In this document: positions 8,088-16,978 of the stretch, piece by piece
How the letters are laid out: each line of letters begins with the position of its first letter
How positions within the stretch are numbered: position 1 is the stretch's first letter
Assembly: GCA_016714495.1 (NCBI GenBank)
Contig: JADKDU010000004.1
Span: 1 to 64,000 of the forward strand
Length of the DNA stretch: 64,000 nucleotides
Direction: 5' to 3'
Source of the DNA: Hyphomonadaceae bacterium
Lineage (GTDB): Bacteria; Pseudomonadota; Alphaproteobacteria; Caulobacterales; Hyphomonadaceae
Program-made: the position numbers and the translations under genes
Notes under the pieces: model-generated
Databases searched by the model: none
Told to the model about the DNA's origin: nothing
Seen by the model: the letters and a program-made list of their open reading frames with translations, nothing else

Positions 8088-8570
8088 ATGAAACTGAACC
8101 AGATCTCCGACAAAGAAGGCGCCCGCAAGAAGCGGATGCGCGTGGGCCTGGGCGTCGGCTCGGGCAAAGGCAAGACCGCTGGACGCGGCGTCAAGGGCCA
8201 GAAGGCGCGCCGCGGCGTCGCCATCAACGGCTTCGAAGGCGGCCAGATGCCGATCTATATGCGCTTGCCGAAGCGTGGCTTCACGCCTCACGGGGCCAAG
8301 AGCTTTGCCGAAGTGAACCTCGGCAAAATCGAGGAATTCGTGCAAGCCGGCAAACTCGACGCGAAGAAGCCGATCGATGCCGACGCGCTCAAGGCTTCCG
8401 GCCTGCTGCGCCGCGCCAAGGACGGCGTCCGCCTCCTTGCAAAGGGCGAGCTGACGTCCAAAGTTGAGCTGGTCGTGTACGGCGCCTCAAAAGCCGCGAT
8501 CGAAGCGGTGGAAAAAGCCGGCGGCAAGGTTACTGTGACGAAGCCGGCTGCCGTCGAGGCTGCCGAGTAG
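8088..8570 (+). CDS. rplO: 50S ribosomal protein L15
   Basis: L15 is a late-assembling 23S-binding protein. The 160-residue product starts MKLNQISDKEGARKKRMR and has the Gly-rich GSGKGKTAGRGVKGQKAR, then GFEGGQMPIYMRLPKRGF, both diagnostic. The C-terminal globular part ends in an Ala/Glu-rich tail. It is separated from rpmD by 47 bases and from secY by 90 bases, the widest gaps in the spc part. Confidence 0.98.
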   Translation: MKLNQISDKEGARKKRMRVGLGVGSGKGKTAGRGVKGQKARRGVAINGFEGGQMPIYMRLPKRGFTPHGAKSFAEVNLGKIEEFVQAGKLDAKKPIDADALKASGLLRRAKDGVRLLAKGELTSKVELVVYGASKAAIEAVEKAGGKVTVTKPAAVEAAE

Positions 8571-8610
8571 GCTTGGCCTGAGTTCAGGACGGGCGTCCGC
8601 GTGTTCTGAG

Positions 8611-8627
8611 CCCGCCACCCCGGCGGG
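8611..8627 (+). other. Stem-loop in the rplO-secY gap
   Basis: CCCGCC (8611-8616) pairs with GGCGGG (8622-8627) around a 5-base loop, 34 bases ahead of the secY start. No T-run follows, and transcription must continue into secY, so this is more likely a processing or attenuation structure than a terminator. Confidence 0.3.
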
Positions 8628-8660
8628 TCCAAGGGTCGCGCGATCTGGGAGGCGGGCTTA

Positions 8661-10031
8661 ATGGTATCCGCGGCCGAGCAGCTTGCTCGCAACATTTCAT
8701 TCTCGACCTTCGGCAAGGCCAAGGAGCTGCAGGCTCGCATCTGGTTCACGCTGATTGCGCTGGTTGTCTACCGGATCGGCACGCAGGTTCCCATTCCTGG
8801 TATTGATACCGCCGTATACGCCGCCCAGTTCGGCGCTGCGTCCCAGGGAATCCTGGGCATGTGGAACACCTTCTCCGGCGGCGCCGTGGAGCGCATGGCC
8901 ATCTTCGCGCTGAACGTGATGCCTTACATCTCGGCGTCGATCATCGTGCAGATCCTGACCACAGCCGTTCCGGCGCTCGAGCGCCTGAAGAAGGAAGGCG
9001 AGGGCGGCCGCAAACAGATCAACCAGTACACGCGCTATCTCACCGTCATCCTCGCGCTCGCGCAGGCCTTCATGGTTGCGACGTCGCTGAACACGGTCCA
9101 GACCGACGGCACTTCGGCGGCGCTGGATCCAGGCATCTACTTCCTGACCTCCACGGTCGTGACGCTGGTCGGCGGCACGGTGTTCCTGATGTGGCTGGGC
9201 GAGCAGGTGACGGCGCGCGGCGTTGGCAACGGCATCTCGCTGATCATCTTCGCCGGCATCGTGGCCGAATTGCCGAACTACATTGTCCAGACCTGGCAAC
9301 AACTCTATCAGGGCTCGATCGACTTCACGGTGATCCTCGCGATCACGGCGCTATCGATCATGATGGTCCTCTTCATCGTCTTCATCGAACGATCGCAACG
9401 GCGGCTGCTGATCCAGTATCCAAAGCGCCAGCAGGGCAATCGGATGGTGGGCGGCGAATCGTCGTTCTTGCCGCTGAAGGTCAACTCCGCCGGCGTCATC
9501 CCGCCGATCTTCGCTTCGTCGCTGCTAATGTTGCCGCAGACGATGGCCAGCATGAACGCCGCAGGCGGCGCCACCGCTCAAGCCGGCTGGTGGGGCGAGA
9601 CACTTGGCTTCATCAACGCCTATCTTGGCGTCGGCCAGCCGCTCCACGTCATCCTGTTTGCGGCGCTGATCATTTTCTTCTGCTTCTTCTACACCGGCAT
9701 TGTGTTCAACGCGGAAGAGACAGCGGAAAACCTGCGCAAGTATGGCGGCTTTATCCCCGGCTACCGTCCGGGTAAGCGGACGGCCGAATATTTCGATTAC
9801 GTGCTGACGCGCCTGACGGTGATCGGCTCAGTCTACATCGCCGCGGTTTGCGTCCTGCCAGAACTCTTGCGAAACAACCCGCTCACAGGACGATTCTACA
9901 TAGGCGGCACGTCGCTGCTGATTGTCGTGTCCGTCACCATGGACACCGTTGCGCAGATTCAGTCGCATCTGATCGGCCACCAGTACGAAGGCATGATCAA
10001 GAGGGCGAGGTTGGGGGGTAAGAAGAAGTGA
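8661..10031 (+). CDS. secY: Protein translocase subunit SecY
   Basis: SecY is the channel-forming subunit of the SecYEG translocon in the inner membrane. The 456-residue product has ten predicted membrane segments and the cytoplasmic loops of the family, including PNYIVQTWQQ, ERSQRRLLIQYPKRQQGN and the C-terminal KYGGFIPGYRPGKRTAEY. The plug/TM2 region holds GGAVERMAIFALNVMPYISA. It ends overlapping the GTG start of adk, the usual spc-operon arrangement. Confidence 0.98.
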   Translation: MVSAAEQLARNISFSTFGKAKELQARIWFTLIALVVYRIGTQVPIPGIDTAVYAAQFGAASQGILGMWNTFSGGAVERMAIFALNVMPYISASIIVQILTTAVPALERLKKEGEGGRKQINQYTRYLTVILALAQAFMVATSLNTVQTDGTSAALDPGIYFLTSTVVTLVGGTVFLMWLGEQVTARGVGNGISLIIFAGIVAELPNYIVQTWQQLYQGSIDFTVILAITALSIMMVLFIVFIERSQRRLLIQYPKRQQGNRMVGGESSFLPLKVNSAGVIPPIFASSLLMLPQTMASMNAAGGATAQAGWWGETLGFINAYLGVGQPLHVILFAALIIFFCFFYTGIVFNAEETAENLRKYGGFIPGYRPGKRTAEYFDYVLTRLTVIGSVYIAAVCVLPELLRNNPLTGRFYIGGTSLLIVVSVTMDTVAQIQSHLIGHQYEGMIKRARLGGKKK

Positions 10032-10600
10032 ACCTGATCCTGTTCGGCCCGCCAGCAGCCGGCAAGGGAACCCAGGCCAAGAAGCTCGTCGCCGAGCGCG
10101 GTTTCATCCAGCTGTCGACAGGCGACATGCTGCGTGCCGCCCGCTCCTCGGGGTCTGAGCTCGGCAAGAAGGTTGCCGCCATTATGGATTCGGGCGCGCT
10201 CGTCTCCGACGAGATCGTCATCGCGCTGATCGAAGAACAGCTCGACAAGAACCCTGACGCTGCCGGCTTCATCTTCGACGGCTTTCCGCGGACGATTCCC
10301 CAGGCCAAGGCGCTGGACGATTCGCTCGCTGGGCGAGGTCAGAAGGTCGACTCGGTCATCCGCCTCAAGGTCGACGAAGAAGCCCTGATCGCTCGGGTAA
10401 CGAGCCGTTTCGAGGTCGAAGGCCGGGCTGACGACAATCCGGAAGCCTTTAAGAAGCGCCTTGTCGCCTACAACAGCCAGACCGCCCCCCTTGTCGAAGT
10501 CTACAAGGGGCAGGGCAAGCTGACCGAGATCGACGGCATGGCTAATGTGGAGACGGTGTCGGCCTCGATCGCCGGCATTCTCGACGCCGCCAAACGTTAA
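10028..10600 (+). CDS. adk: Adenylate kinase
   Basis: This cytoplasmic enzyme catalyses ATP + AMP to 2 ADP. The 190-residue product starts at a GTG that overlaps the secY stop. It has the P-loop GPPAAGKGTQ (about residues 7-16), the AMP-binding STGDMLRAA and the FDGFPRTIPQA motif. The LID is short and lacks the zinc-binding cysteines of the long form, as is usual in alphaproteobacteria. The secY-adk-rpsM order is conserved. Confidence 0.97.
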   Translation: MNLILFGPPAAGKGTQAKKLVAERGFIQLSTGDMLRAARSSGSELGKKVAAIMDSGALVSDEIVIALIEEQLDKNPDAAGFIFDGFPRTIPQAKALDDSLAGRGQKVDSVIRLKVDEEALIARVTSRFEVEGRADDNPEAFKKRLVAYNSQTAPLVEVYKGQGKLTEIDGMANVETVSASIAGILDAAKR

Positions 10601-10678
10601 AAAGCGTAACGGAATCTGTGCCTAAACGCCCCCCGCATCCCCGGCGGAAATGGGCGAAAATGAAAAGGAAATAAGCGG

Positions 10679-10706
10679 TTGACGAGGGAAGTTAGCCCTC
10701 TATAAC
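10679..10706 (+). promoter_or_regulatory. Sigma70-type promoter for rpsM-rpsK-rpoA-rplQ
   Basis: TTGACG (10679-10684) and TATAAC (10701-10706) are separated by 16 bases in the 237-base gap between adk and rpsM. The match to the housekeeping consensus is strong. Transcription would start near 10713 and give a leader of about 125 bases. The alpha-operon genes could therefore be expressed independently of the upstream spc part. Confidence 0.7.
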
Positions 10707-10837
10707 GGCGGCTTCCGCGATGGGCCCAATGCTTCGCCGCGCCGTAGGGCGCTGCGGCTGCGTTGCCGTCGCGCAAGCATTTCGGATGAGTATTCAGAGC
10801 TTTTTCCCAGGAAAAGGCGGACGTTCAGGAGAGCCAA

Positions 10838-11206
10838 TTGGCCCGTATCGCAGGCGTGAACCTTCCGACGGCAAAGCGCGTCGAAGTCGCGTTGACCTAC
10901 ATTCACGGCATTGGCCCGGCCAAAGCCAAGGAGCTCACCGCGAAGCTCGGCATCGAGCCGGCGCGCCGCGTGAACCAGCTGACCGACGCTGAAGTCCTCA
11001 AGATCCGCGAAACGATCGACTCTGACTTCGTCGTCGAGGGCGACCTTCGCCGCGAAGTCGCGATGAACATCAAACGCCTGATGGACCTCGGTTGCTACCG
11101 TGGCCTCCGCCACCGCAAGGGCCTGCCGGTCCGCGGCCAGCGCACCCACACCAACGCCCGCACGCGCAAAGGCCCCGCTAAGGCCATCGCCGGCAAGAAG
11201 AAGTAG
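10838..11206 (+). CDS. rpsM: 30S ribosomal protein S13, TTG start
   Basis: S13 lies in the 30S head and contacts P-site tRNA and the large subunit. The product is 122 residues (MARIAGVNLPTAKRVEVALT, then HRKGLPVRGQRTHTNARTRK). The only start that gives the normal N terminus is the TTG at 10838, preceded by AGGAGAG; no ATG or GTG fits. A TTG start on so highly expressed a gene may limit its translation. Confidence 0.97.
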   Translation: MARIAGVNLPTAKRVEVALTYIHGIGPAKAKELTAKLGIEPARRVNQLTDAEVLKIRETIDSDFVVEGDLRREVAMNIKRLMDLGCYRGLRHRKGLPVRGQRTHTNARTRKGPAKAIAGKKK

Positions 11207-11214
11207 GATAGACA

Positions 11215-11619
11215 ATGGCTCGCGAAGCAGCTGGCGCCGATAAGGGCCGGGTCAAGAAACGGGAACGCAAGAACATCGCGTCGGGCGTCGCCCACGTGAA
11301 TGCGTCGTTCAACAACACGATCATCACCATCACCGACGCGCAAGGCAACACCATCTCTTGGTCGTCCGCCGGTACGATGGGCTTCAAGGGCTCGCGCAAG
11401 TCGACCCCTTATGCTGCTCAGGTCGCTGCTGAAGACGCCGGCAAGAAGGCAATGGAACACGGCATGAAGACGCTCGAAGTTCTCGTCCACGGCCCCGGTT
11501 CGGGTCGCGAGTCGGCTCTGCGCGCGCTGCAAGCCGTCGGCTTCACTGTCACCACTATCCACGACACGACCGCCGTTCCGCATAACGGCTGCCGCCCGCC
11601 GAAACGCCGCCGCGTCTGA
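11215..11619 (+). CDS. rpsK: 30S ribosomal protein S11
   Basis: S11 lines the mRNA exit and E-site region of the 30S platform. The 134-residue product has an N-terminal extension followed by GVAHVNASFNNTIITITDAQ and ends with the invariant DTTAVPHNGCRPPKRRRV. It is 8 bases downstream of rpsM. Confidence 0.98.
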   Translation: MAREAAGADKGRVKKRERKNIASGVAHVNASFNNTIITITDAQGNTISWSSAGTMGFKGSRKSTPYAAQVAAEDAGKKAMEHGMKTLEVLVHGPGSGRESALRALQAVGFTVTTIHDTTAVPHNGCRPPKRRRV

Positions 11620-11664
11620 TACGCGCTTCTGTTTTGGTCCGGCTCTACTGAAGAGGCTAAACCC

Positions 11665-12702
11665 ATGGCGCAACCCGCCGGTTCGGTGAACGACAAGAAC
11701 TGGAAAGACCTGATCCGCCCCAACCGTCCGGTTGTTGAGCATGATCGGGATCCCCAGCGCAAAGCGAAACTCGTGATCGAGCCGCTCGAGCGTGGCTTCG
11801 GCACGACGCTGGGCAACGCGCTCCGCCGCGTGCTGCTGTCCTCGCTGCAAGGCGCGGCCATCACCGGCGTCCAGATCGATGGCGTCGTCCACGAATTCTC
11901 ATCCATTCCTGGCGTCCGTGAAGACGTCACGGACATCGTGCTCAACCTCAAGCGCGTCGCGATCCGCATGGTGTCGGATACGCCGAAGCGCATGACGTTG
12001 AAGGCCACGGGCGGTGGTCCGGTGAAAGCCGGCCAGATCGAGACGTCGTCGGACATCGAGATCCTCAACCCCGACCACATCATCTGCCACCTCGACGAAG
12101 GTTCGGAGCTCCGCATGGAGTTCACGGTCGCGACTGGCAAGGGCTACGTGCCAGCTGACCGCAACCGTCCCGATGACGCCCCGCTCGGTTACATCCCGAT
12201 CGACTCGATCTTCTCGCCGGTTGAGCGCGTTGGCGTGTTCGTCGAAGACACCCGCGCCGGTCAGGTTCTCGACTACGATAAACTCACGCTCGAAGTGCAG
12301 ACCGATGGTTCGGTGACGCCGGAAAACGCCGTGGCCTATGCTGCGCGCATCCTGCAGGACCAGCTGCAACTTCTCATCACCTTCGACGAGCCGGTCGCCG
12401 CTTCTTCGTCGGACGACGAGCCGGACCTGGGCTTCAACCCGGTGCTGCTCAAGAAGGTCGACGAGCTGGAACTCTCGGTGCGTTCGGCCAACTGCCTGCG
12501 CAACGACAACATCGTCTACATCGGCGACCTCATCCAGAAGTCGGAAGCGGAAATGCTCCGTACTCCGAACTTCGGCCGCAAGTCGCTCAACGAGATCAAG
12601 GAAGTGCTCGCCTCGATGGGCCTCCACCTCGGCATGGACGTTCCGTCCTGGCCGCCGGAGAACATCGAAGAGCTCGCCAAGAAATACGAAGACCACACCT
12701 GA
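11665..12702 (+). CDS. rpoA: DNA-directed RNA polymerase alpha subunit
   Basis: Alpha dimerises to nucleate polymerase assembly and contacts UP elements and activators. The 345-residue product has the N-terminal assembly domain (FGTTLGNALRRVLLSSLQGAA at about residues 45-65, quoted in part), a flexible acidic linker and a C-terminal domain with SVRSANCLRNDNIVYIGDL and RTPNFGRKSLNEIKEVL. It starts 45 bases after rpsK and is followed by rplQ, the normal alpha-operon order. Confidence 0.98.
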   Translation: MAQPAGSVNDKNWKDLIRPNRPVVEHDRDPQRKAKLVIEPLERGFGTTLGNALRRVLLSSLQGAAITGVQIDGVVHEFSSIPGVREDVTDIVLNLKRVAIRMVSDTPKRMTLKATGGGPVKAGQIETSSDIEILNPDHIICHLDEGSELRMEFTVATGKGYVPADRNRPDDAPLGYIPIDSIFSPVERVGVFVEDTRAGQVLDYDKLTLEVQTDGSVTPENAVAYAARILQDQLQLLITFDEPVAASSSDDEPDLGFNPVLLKKVDELELSVRSANCLRNDNIVYIGDLIQKSEAEMLRTPNFGRKSLNEIKEVLASMGLHLGMDVPSWPPENIEELAKKYEDHT

Positions 12703-12712
12703 TTATAAGGAG

Positions 12713-12729
12713 CGGCCCCGCAAGGGCCG
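12713..12729 (+). other. Stem-loop in the rpoA-rplQ gap
   Basis: CGGCCC (12713-12718) pairs with GGGCCG (12724-12729) around a 5-base loop, 9 bases ahead of the rplQ ATG and overlapping the region where its ribosome binding site should be. It could tune L17 translation relative to alpha; this is inference. Confidence 0.3.
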
Positions 12730-12738
12730 GCTAGTCAA

Positions 12739-13161
12739 ATGCGCCACGGTTTCGCGCTTCGCAAACTCAACCGCACCGCCTCGCACCGCAAGGCGATGTT
12801 TGCCAATATGTCGGGCTCGCTGATCCGCCACGAGCAGATCACCACGACCCTGCCAAAGGCGAAGGAACTCAAGGCTGTCGTCGACAAGCTGATCACGCTC
12901 GGCAAGAAGGGCGGTCTCTCGAACCGTCGTCTCGCTGCTGCCCAGCTCAAGGAAGACGATGTGGTCGTGAAGCTCTTCGATACGCTCGCAGAGCGCTACA
13001 AGGACCGCAAGGGCGGCTACACCCGCGTCCTGAAAGCTGGCTTCCGCCACGGCGACAACGCCCCGCTGGCGGTCATCGAGCTTGTCGACCGCGACGTCGA
13101 CGCCAAAGGCGCTGACGACCGCGCTCGCGTCGAAGCCCAAGCCGAGATGGAAGACGCCTGA
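12739..13161 (+). CDS. rplQ: 50S ribosomal protein L17
   Basis: L17 binds 23S rRNA near the tunnel exit. The 140-residue product begins MRHGFALRKLNRTASHRKAM and has the core MFANMSGSLIRHEQITTTLPKAKEL. It is the last gene of the super-operon and is followed by a strong terminator. The C terminus is slightly extended with Asp/Glu/Ala residues. Confidence 0.98.
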   Translation: MRHGFALRKLNRTASHRKAMFANMSGSLIRHEQITTTLPKAKELKAVVDKLITLGKKGGLSNRRLAAAQLKEDDVVVKLFDTLAERYKDRKGGYTRVLKAGFRHGDNAPLAVIELVDRDVDAKGADDRARVEAQAEMEDA

Positions 13162-13184
13162 TCTTCGGTTCTGACCCAAATCCG

Positions 13185-13214
13185 AAAGGCCGCCCCCTCC
13201 CGGGCGGCCTTTTG
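13185..13214 (+). terminator. Intrinsic terminator after rplQ
   Basis: AAAGGCCGCCC (13185-13195) pairs perfectly with GGGCGGCCTTT (13202-13212) around a 6-base loop, followed by a T-rich stretch. It lies 24 bases after the rplQ stop and marks the end of the ribosomal super-operon. Confidence 0.9.
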
Positions 13215-13338
13215 CTTTTGGCCGGATATCTTCCGACCGGCAGGCGGCCAAGCTGTGCGCCGGGCCTTGTTTGCGCCGAAATCTGATCCTTATCTGCCGC
13301 CGAGCGGACGGCATGATCGCCAAAGCGGAGCAGGCCCC

Positions 13339-14847
13339 ATGAACCGGCAGAACATCCTTCTCGTCGCCTCGGCATCCATCGCGACTGTGCTCGCCATGCT
13401 CGCCGCGCCTGCTCTTGGCCAGCTTGTGACGCCCGGCGGGCAACCTGCTCCCACTGCAGCTGTTTCCGGTCCCTCGCCCGATCCCGCGCCGCAGGAGACG
13501 CGCGTCGTTCCGGAATCACAGACGGCGATGCAGCAGTCGTTCGCGCCGGTCGTGCGCCGCACGGCGCCGGCAGTGGTGAACGTCTATTCCAGCGTCACCG
13601 TTCGCCGCTCAAACTGCCCCTATGCGAACGACCCTGTCTTTTCGCGGCTGTGCGGCAACACGCCGACGACCAACCAGAAGGTCGACAACTCGCTCGGCTC
13701 TGGCGTCATTGTCGGAGCCGACGGCGTGATCGTCACCAATAACCACGTCGTCGAAGGCGGCACGGAATTCCGCGTCGTGCTGAACGACCGCCGCGAATTC
13801 CCTGCCGAGCTGGTGATGAAGGATGAGCGCACCGACCTCGCCGTGCTGCGCATCGACGTCAATGGCCAGACCCTGCCCATGCTCGAATTCGCAGATACGC
13901 GGAACATTGCGGTGGGCGATCTCGTGCTGGCGATCGGCAATCCGTTCGGGGTTGGCCAGACCGTCACCAGCGGCATCGTCTCGGCGCTCGCTCGCACGGA
14001 TGTGGGCGTGTCGGATTATGCTTCATTCATCCAGACCGACGCCGCCATCAACCCCGGCAACTCGGGCGGCGCGCTGGTCGACATGCAAGGCCGGCTACTG
14101 GGCGTGAACTCCATCATCTTCTCCAAGGGCGGCGGCTCCAACGGCGTCGGCTTCGCGATCCCGGCCGAAATGGTGAAGCGCGTCGTCGATGCTGCGGTTC
14201 ACGGCGGCACGCTGGTGCGTCCGTGGCTGGGCGCGAAAGGCGAATTGGTCGACAGTGCGAAGGCGCTCGCCCTCGGCCTCGACCGGCCACGCGGCGTGCT
14301 GATCTCGCAAATCTTCGATGGCGGTCCGGCCGACAAGGCCGGTCTTCAAGAAGGCGACGTCGTACTTACCGTCGACGGACGCGAAGTGTTTGACGATCGC
14401 GGCATGAAGTTCATCGCCGCCACCAAGGCTGAAGGTGAAACGGCGACGCTCAGCATCATCCGCGCGCGTCAGGCGAAGACGATTAACGTTCGCATGTCCG
14501 CCCCTCCGGGCACCTCGAAGGCGGAGCTGATGCAGGTCACTAGCCGGAACAACCCGTTCTCGGGCGCCCAGGTGGCCGAACTGTCGCCGGCGCTGGCGGA
14601 TGCGCTAGGGCTCGACCCGTTCCAGGCTAAGGACGGCATGCTGATTCATAGCGTTCCGGGGCGCACGATCGCCCGTAATGTCGGCTTCCAGCCCGGCGAC
14701 ATCGTGCGCGAGATCAACGGCGTCACCATCCGGACGAAGAAAGACTTCGAAACCGCGGTGAAGAAGGCCGAGGCCACGCCCGGCACGGAATGGCGGCTTG
14801 CGATCGAGCGCAACGGCCAACGCATCGAGACGTCTCTCCGCGGCTAG
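13339..14847 (+). CDS. Periplasmic serine protease HtrA/DegP family
   Basis: This Do-family protease degrades or refolds damaged envelope proteins. The ATG at 13339 places a signal peptide (about residues 1-28) at the N terminus; the longer GTG start would bury it. The trypsin-like domain shows His136 (NNHVVEG), Asp166 (TDLAVL) and Ser242 (NPGNSGG), so the catalytic triad is complete. Two PDZ domains follow (about 280-380 and 400-500). Length is 502 residues. TTGTTT (13268-13273) and TATCTG could form its own promoter after the rplQ terminator. Confidence 0.95.
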   Translation: MNRQNILLVASASIATVLAMLAAPALGQLVTPGGQPAPTAAVSGPSPDPAPQETRVVPESQTAMQQSFAPVVRRTAPAVVNVYSSVTVRRSNCPYANDPVFSRLCGNTPTTNQKVDNSLGSGVIVGADGVIVTNNHVVEGGTEFRVVLNDRREFPAELVMKDERTDLAVLRIDVNGQTLPMLEFADTRNIAVGDLVLAIGNPFGVGQTVTSGIVSALARTDVGVSDYASFIQTDAAINPGNSGGALVDMQGRLLGVNSIIFSKGGGSNGVGFAIPAEMVKRVVDAAVHGGTLVRPWLGAKGELVDSAKALALGLDRPRGVLISQIFDGGPADKAGLQEGDVVLTVDGREVFDDRGMKFIAATKAEGETATLSIIRARQAKTINVRMSAPPGTSKAELMQVTSRNNPFSGAQVAELSPALADALGLDPFQAKDGMLIHSVPGRTIARNVGFQPGDIVREINGVTIRTKKDFETAVKKAEATPGTEWRLAIERNGQRIETSLRG

Positions 14848-14879
14848 AACCCAAGCCCCCGGCGCGCTAGATCGTAACC

Positions 14880-16185
14880 GTGAGTGATCTTTTCGAAGCA
14901 GCCGGCCTTACTGACGACGCGCCCCGACCGCTGGCTGACCGTTTGCGCCCGGAAAAGCTCGAGGATGTCGTCGGGCAGGAACACCTGCTCGGCCCGGAAG
15001 GGCCCATAGGCCGCATGCTGGCGCAGGGTCGTCTCGCCAGCCTGATCCTCTGGGGGCCGCCGGGTACCGGCAAGACCACTATCGCCCGCCTGCTCGCCAA
15101 GCGCGCCAATCTGGATTTCGAGCAGCTGTCGGCGATCTTTTCGGGCGTGAAGGATCTGCGCGCGGCGTTTGAGAAGGCCGAAGGCAAGCGCGCATTGGGC
15201 AAGGGCACATTGCTTTTCGTTGACGAAATCCATCGCTTCAATCGCGCCCAGCAGGACGGCTTCCTGCCATTCGTGGAGCGCGGCGTTGTCACACTCGTCG
15301 GCGCGACAACCGAGAACCCCTCCTTCGAACTCAATGGCGCTTTGCTGTCGCGGACTCAGGTGATGGTCCTGAAGCGGCTTGACGATGCGGCGCTGGCGAA
15401 GTTGCTGGCCAGGGCCGAGGCGCATCTGGGAAGCCGGCGCCGCTGACCGAGGACGGCAAGGCGGCGCTGATGGCGATGGCGGATGGCGATGGGCGATACT
15501 TCCTCAACCTGGTGGAAGAGGTGTTCTCGTGGGGACGGGCGCAGCCGGTGGATGCGAATGGCTTGATGGCGGCGCTGCAGAAGCGCGCGCCTGCCTACGA
15601 CAAGGATCGCGAGGAGCACTACAATCTCATCTCCGCCTGGCACAAGGCGACGCGCGGATCTGATCCGGATGCTGCGCTCTACTGGTTTGCGCGCATGCTG
15701 GAAGGCGGCGAGGATCCACTGTTCCTGGCGCGGCGGATGATCCGCGCGGCGACGGAAGATATCGGACTTGCTGATCCGACCGCGCTGATGATCTGCAACG
15801 AGGCGGCGCAGGCGTATGAGCGGCTAGGGTCGCCCGAGGGTGAGCTAGCGCTGGCGCAGGCCGTGATCCACCTCGCCACTGCGCTGAAGTCGAACGCGGC
15901 CTACAAGGCGCTAAGGTGGCGCGTGCGGCGGCGCGTGAAACAGGTTCGCTGATGCCGCCGTCTCATATCCTCAACGCCCCCACGACGATGATGAAGTCGC
16001 TCGGCTATGGATCGGGCTATCAATACGACCACGACGCCGAAGGGCAGTTCTCGGGCCAGAACTATTTCCCGGACGGCATGGAGCGCCAGGAATTCTACCA
16101 ACCCAAAGGCGCCGGTCGCGAAGGCCCAATCCGTGAGAAGCTTGAACAGTGGGCGAAACTCCGCCGCGAGCGCGCGGGTGAGTAA
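14880..16185 (+). pseudogene. rarA: AAA+ ATPase RarA/MgsA, interrupted by two frameshifts
   Basis: RarA is a clamp-loader-like AAA+ ATPase acting at stalled replication forks. The GTG at 14880 begins MSDLFEAAGLTDDAPRPLAD; Walker A is GPPGTGKTT and Walker B is LLFVDEIHRFNRAQ. The frame moves after LARAEAHLG, at a GGG run (15428-15430), into a second segment (PLTEDGKAALMAMADG), and moves again at an AA run (15913-15914) into the C-terminal PPSHILNAPTTMMKSLGYG. All three segments are well conserved and each break is repaired by one added base. The gene is probably intact in the organism; the 3' end overlaps the next gene. Confidence 0.93.
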
Positions 16186-16959
16186 GGGCGAGAAGCGCAA
16201 CTACGAAGCGATCCCCGTATCTGATGAAGACGCAGCCTATGTGCGTTCGCTGGTCATTCATGACGACATCGCGGTGCTCGCTTTCAACAAGCCATCGGGC
16301 CTTCCAGTGCAGACGCGCAATGTGGACGACCGCACGCTTGATCGGCTGATGGCGGCGTTCGCGCGCTCCAACGGAAAGCGGCCGCGTCTCGTTCACCGGC
16401 TTGATGCGCAGACCTCCGGCGTGATCGTCGCGGCGAAGACGCAGCCCGCAGCTGCGGCGCTCAGCCAGGCGTTTGCCGAGCGGCAGGTATCGAAGACTTA
16501 TCTTGCGCTCGTCAGCGGCTCGACCTTCAAGGACGGCGTGACCGAGTTCTCCATGCCGCTGTCGCGTCATATCGCGCGGCCCGGGCTTGAGCTGATGCGC
16601 GCCGCCCGACCGGGCGACCAGAAGAGCCAGTCTGCCGTCACGCGTTGGCGGGTGCTTGCCTCGTCCGGCTCGCACCATTTGCTTGCGGTCGAGCCCCTTA
16701 CCGGCCGCATGCACCAGATCAGGGTGCATCTTTCGATCGAGGGGCGGCCCATCCTGGGCGATCCCTATTATGGCGGCGCCGGCACCTGAAGGGCGAGCCG
16801 GTGCCTCGCCTGATGCTGCACGCCGCCAGCCTTGAGATCCCGCACCCTGCCGTAGGGGGCCGGATCGTGATTAACGCCCCGCCGCCAGCCGATTTTTGCG
16901 CTGTTGTGGCCGCCGCCGGCATCGAAATGCCCTCCGATCTGGCCTTGCGCGCCGGATAG
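16178..16959 (+). pseudogene. RluA-family pseudouridine synthase, frameshifted
   Basis: Enzymes of this family convert uridine to pseudouridine in rRNA or tRNA. The GTG at 16178 overlaps the end of rarA. The catalytic motif HRLDAQTSGV contains the essential Asp, and the later GRMHQIRVHLSIEGRPILGD is also characteristic. A stop appears at 16787 just after YYGGAG; adding one C to the CC run at 16785-16786 restores LKGEPVPRLMLHAASLEIPH in the next frame to 16959. No N-terminal S4 domain is visible, so it resembles RluA or TruC more than RluC. The target is unknown. Confidence 0.88.
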
Positions 16960-16978
16960 CCCTATGGACGGGTCCGCA

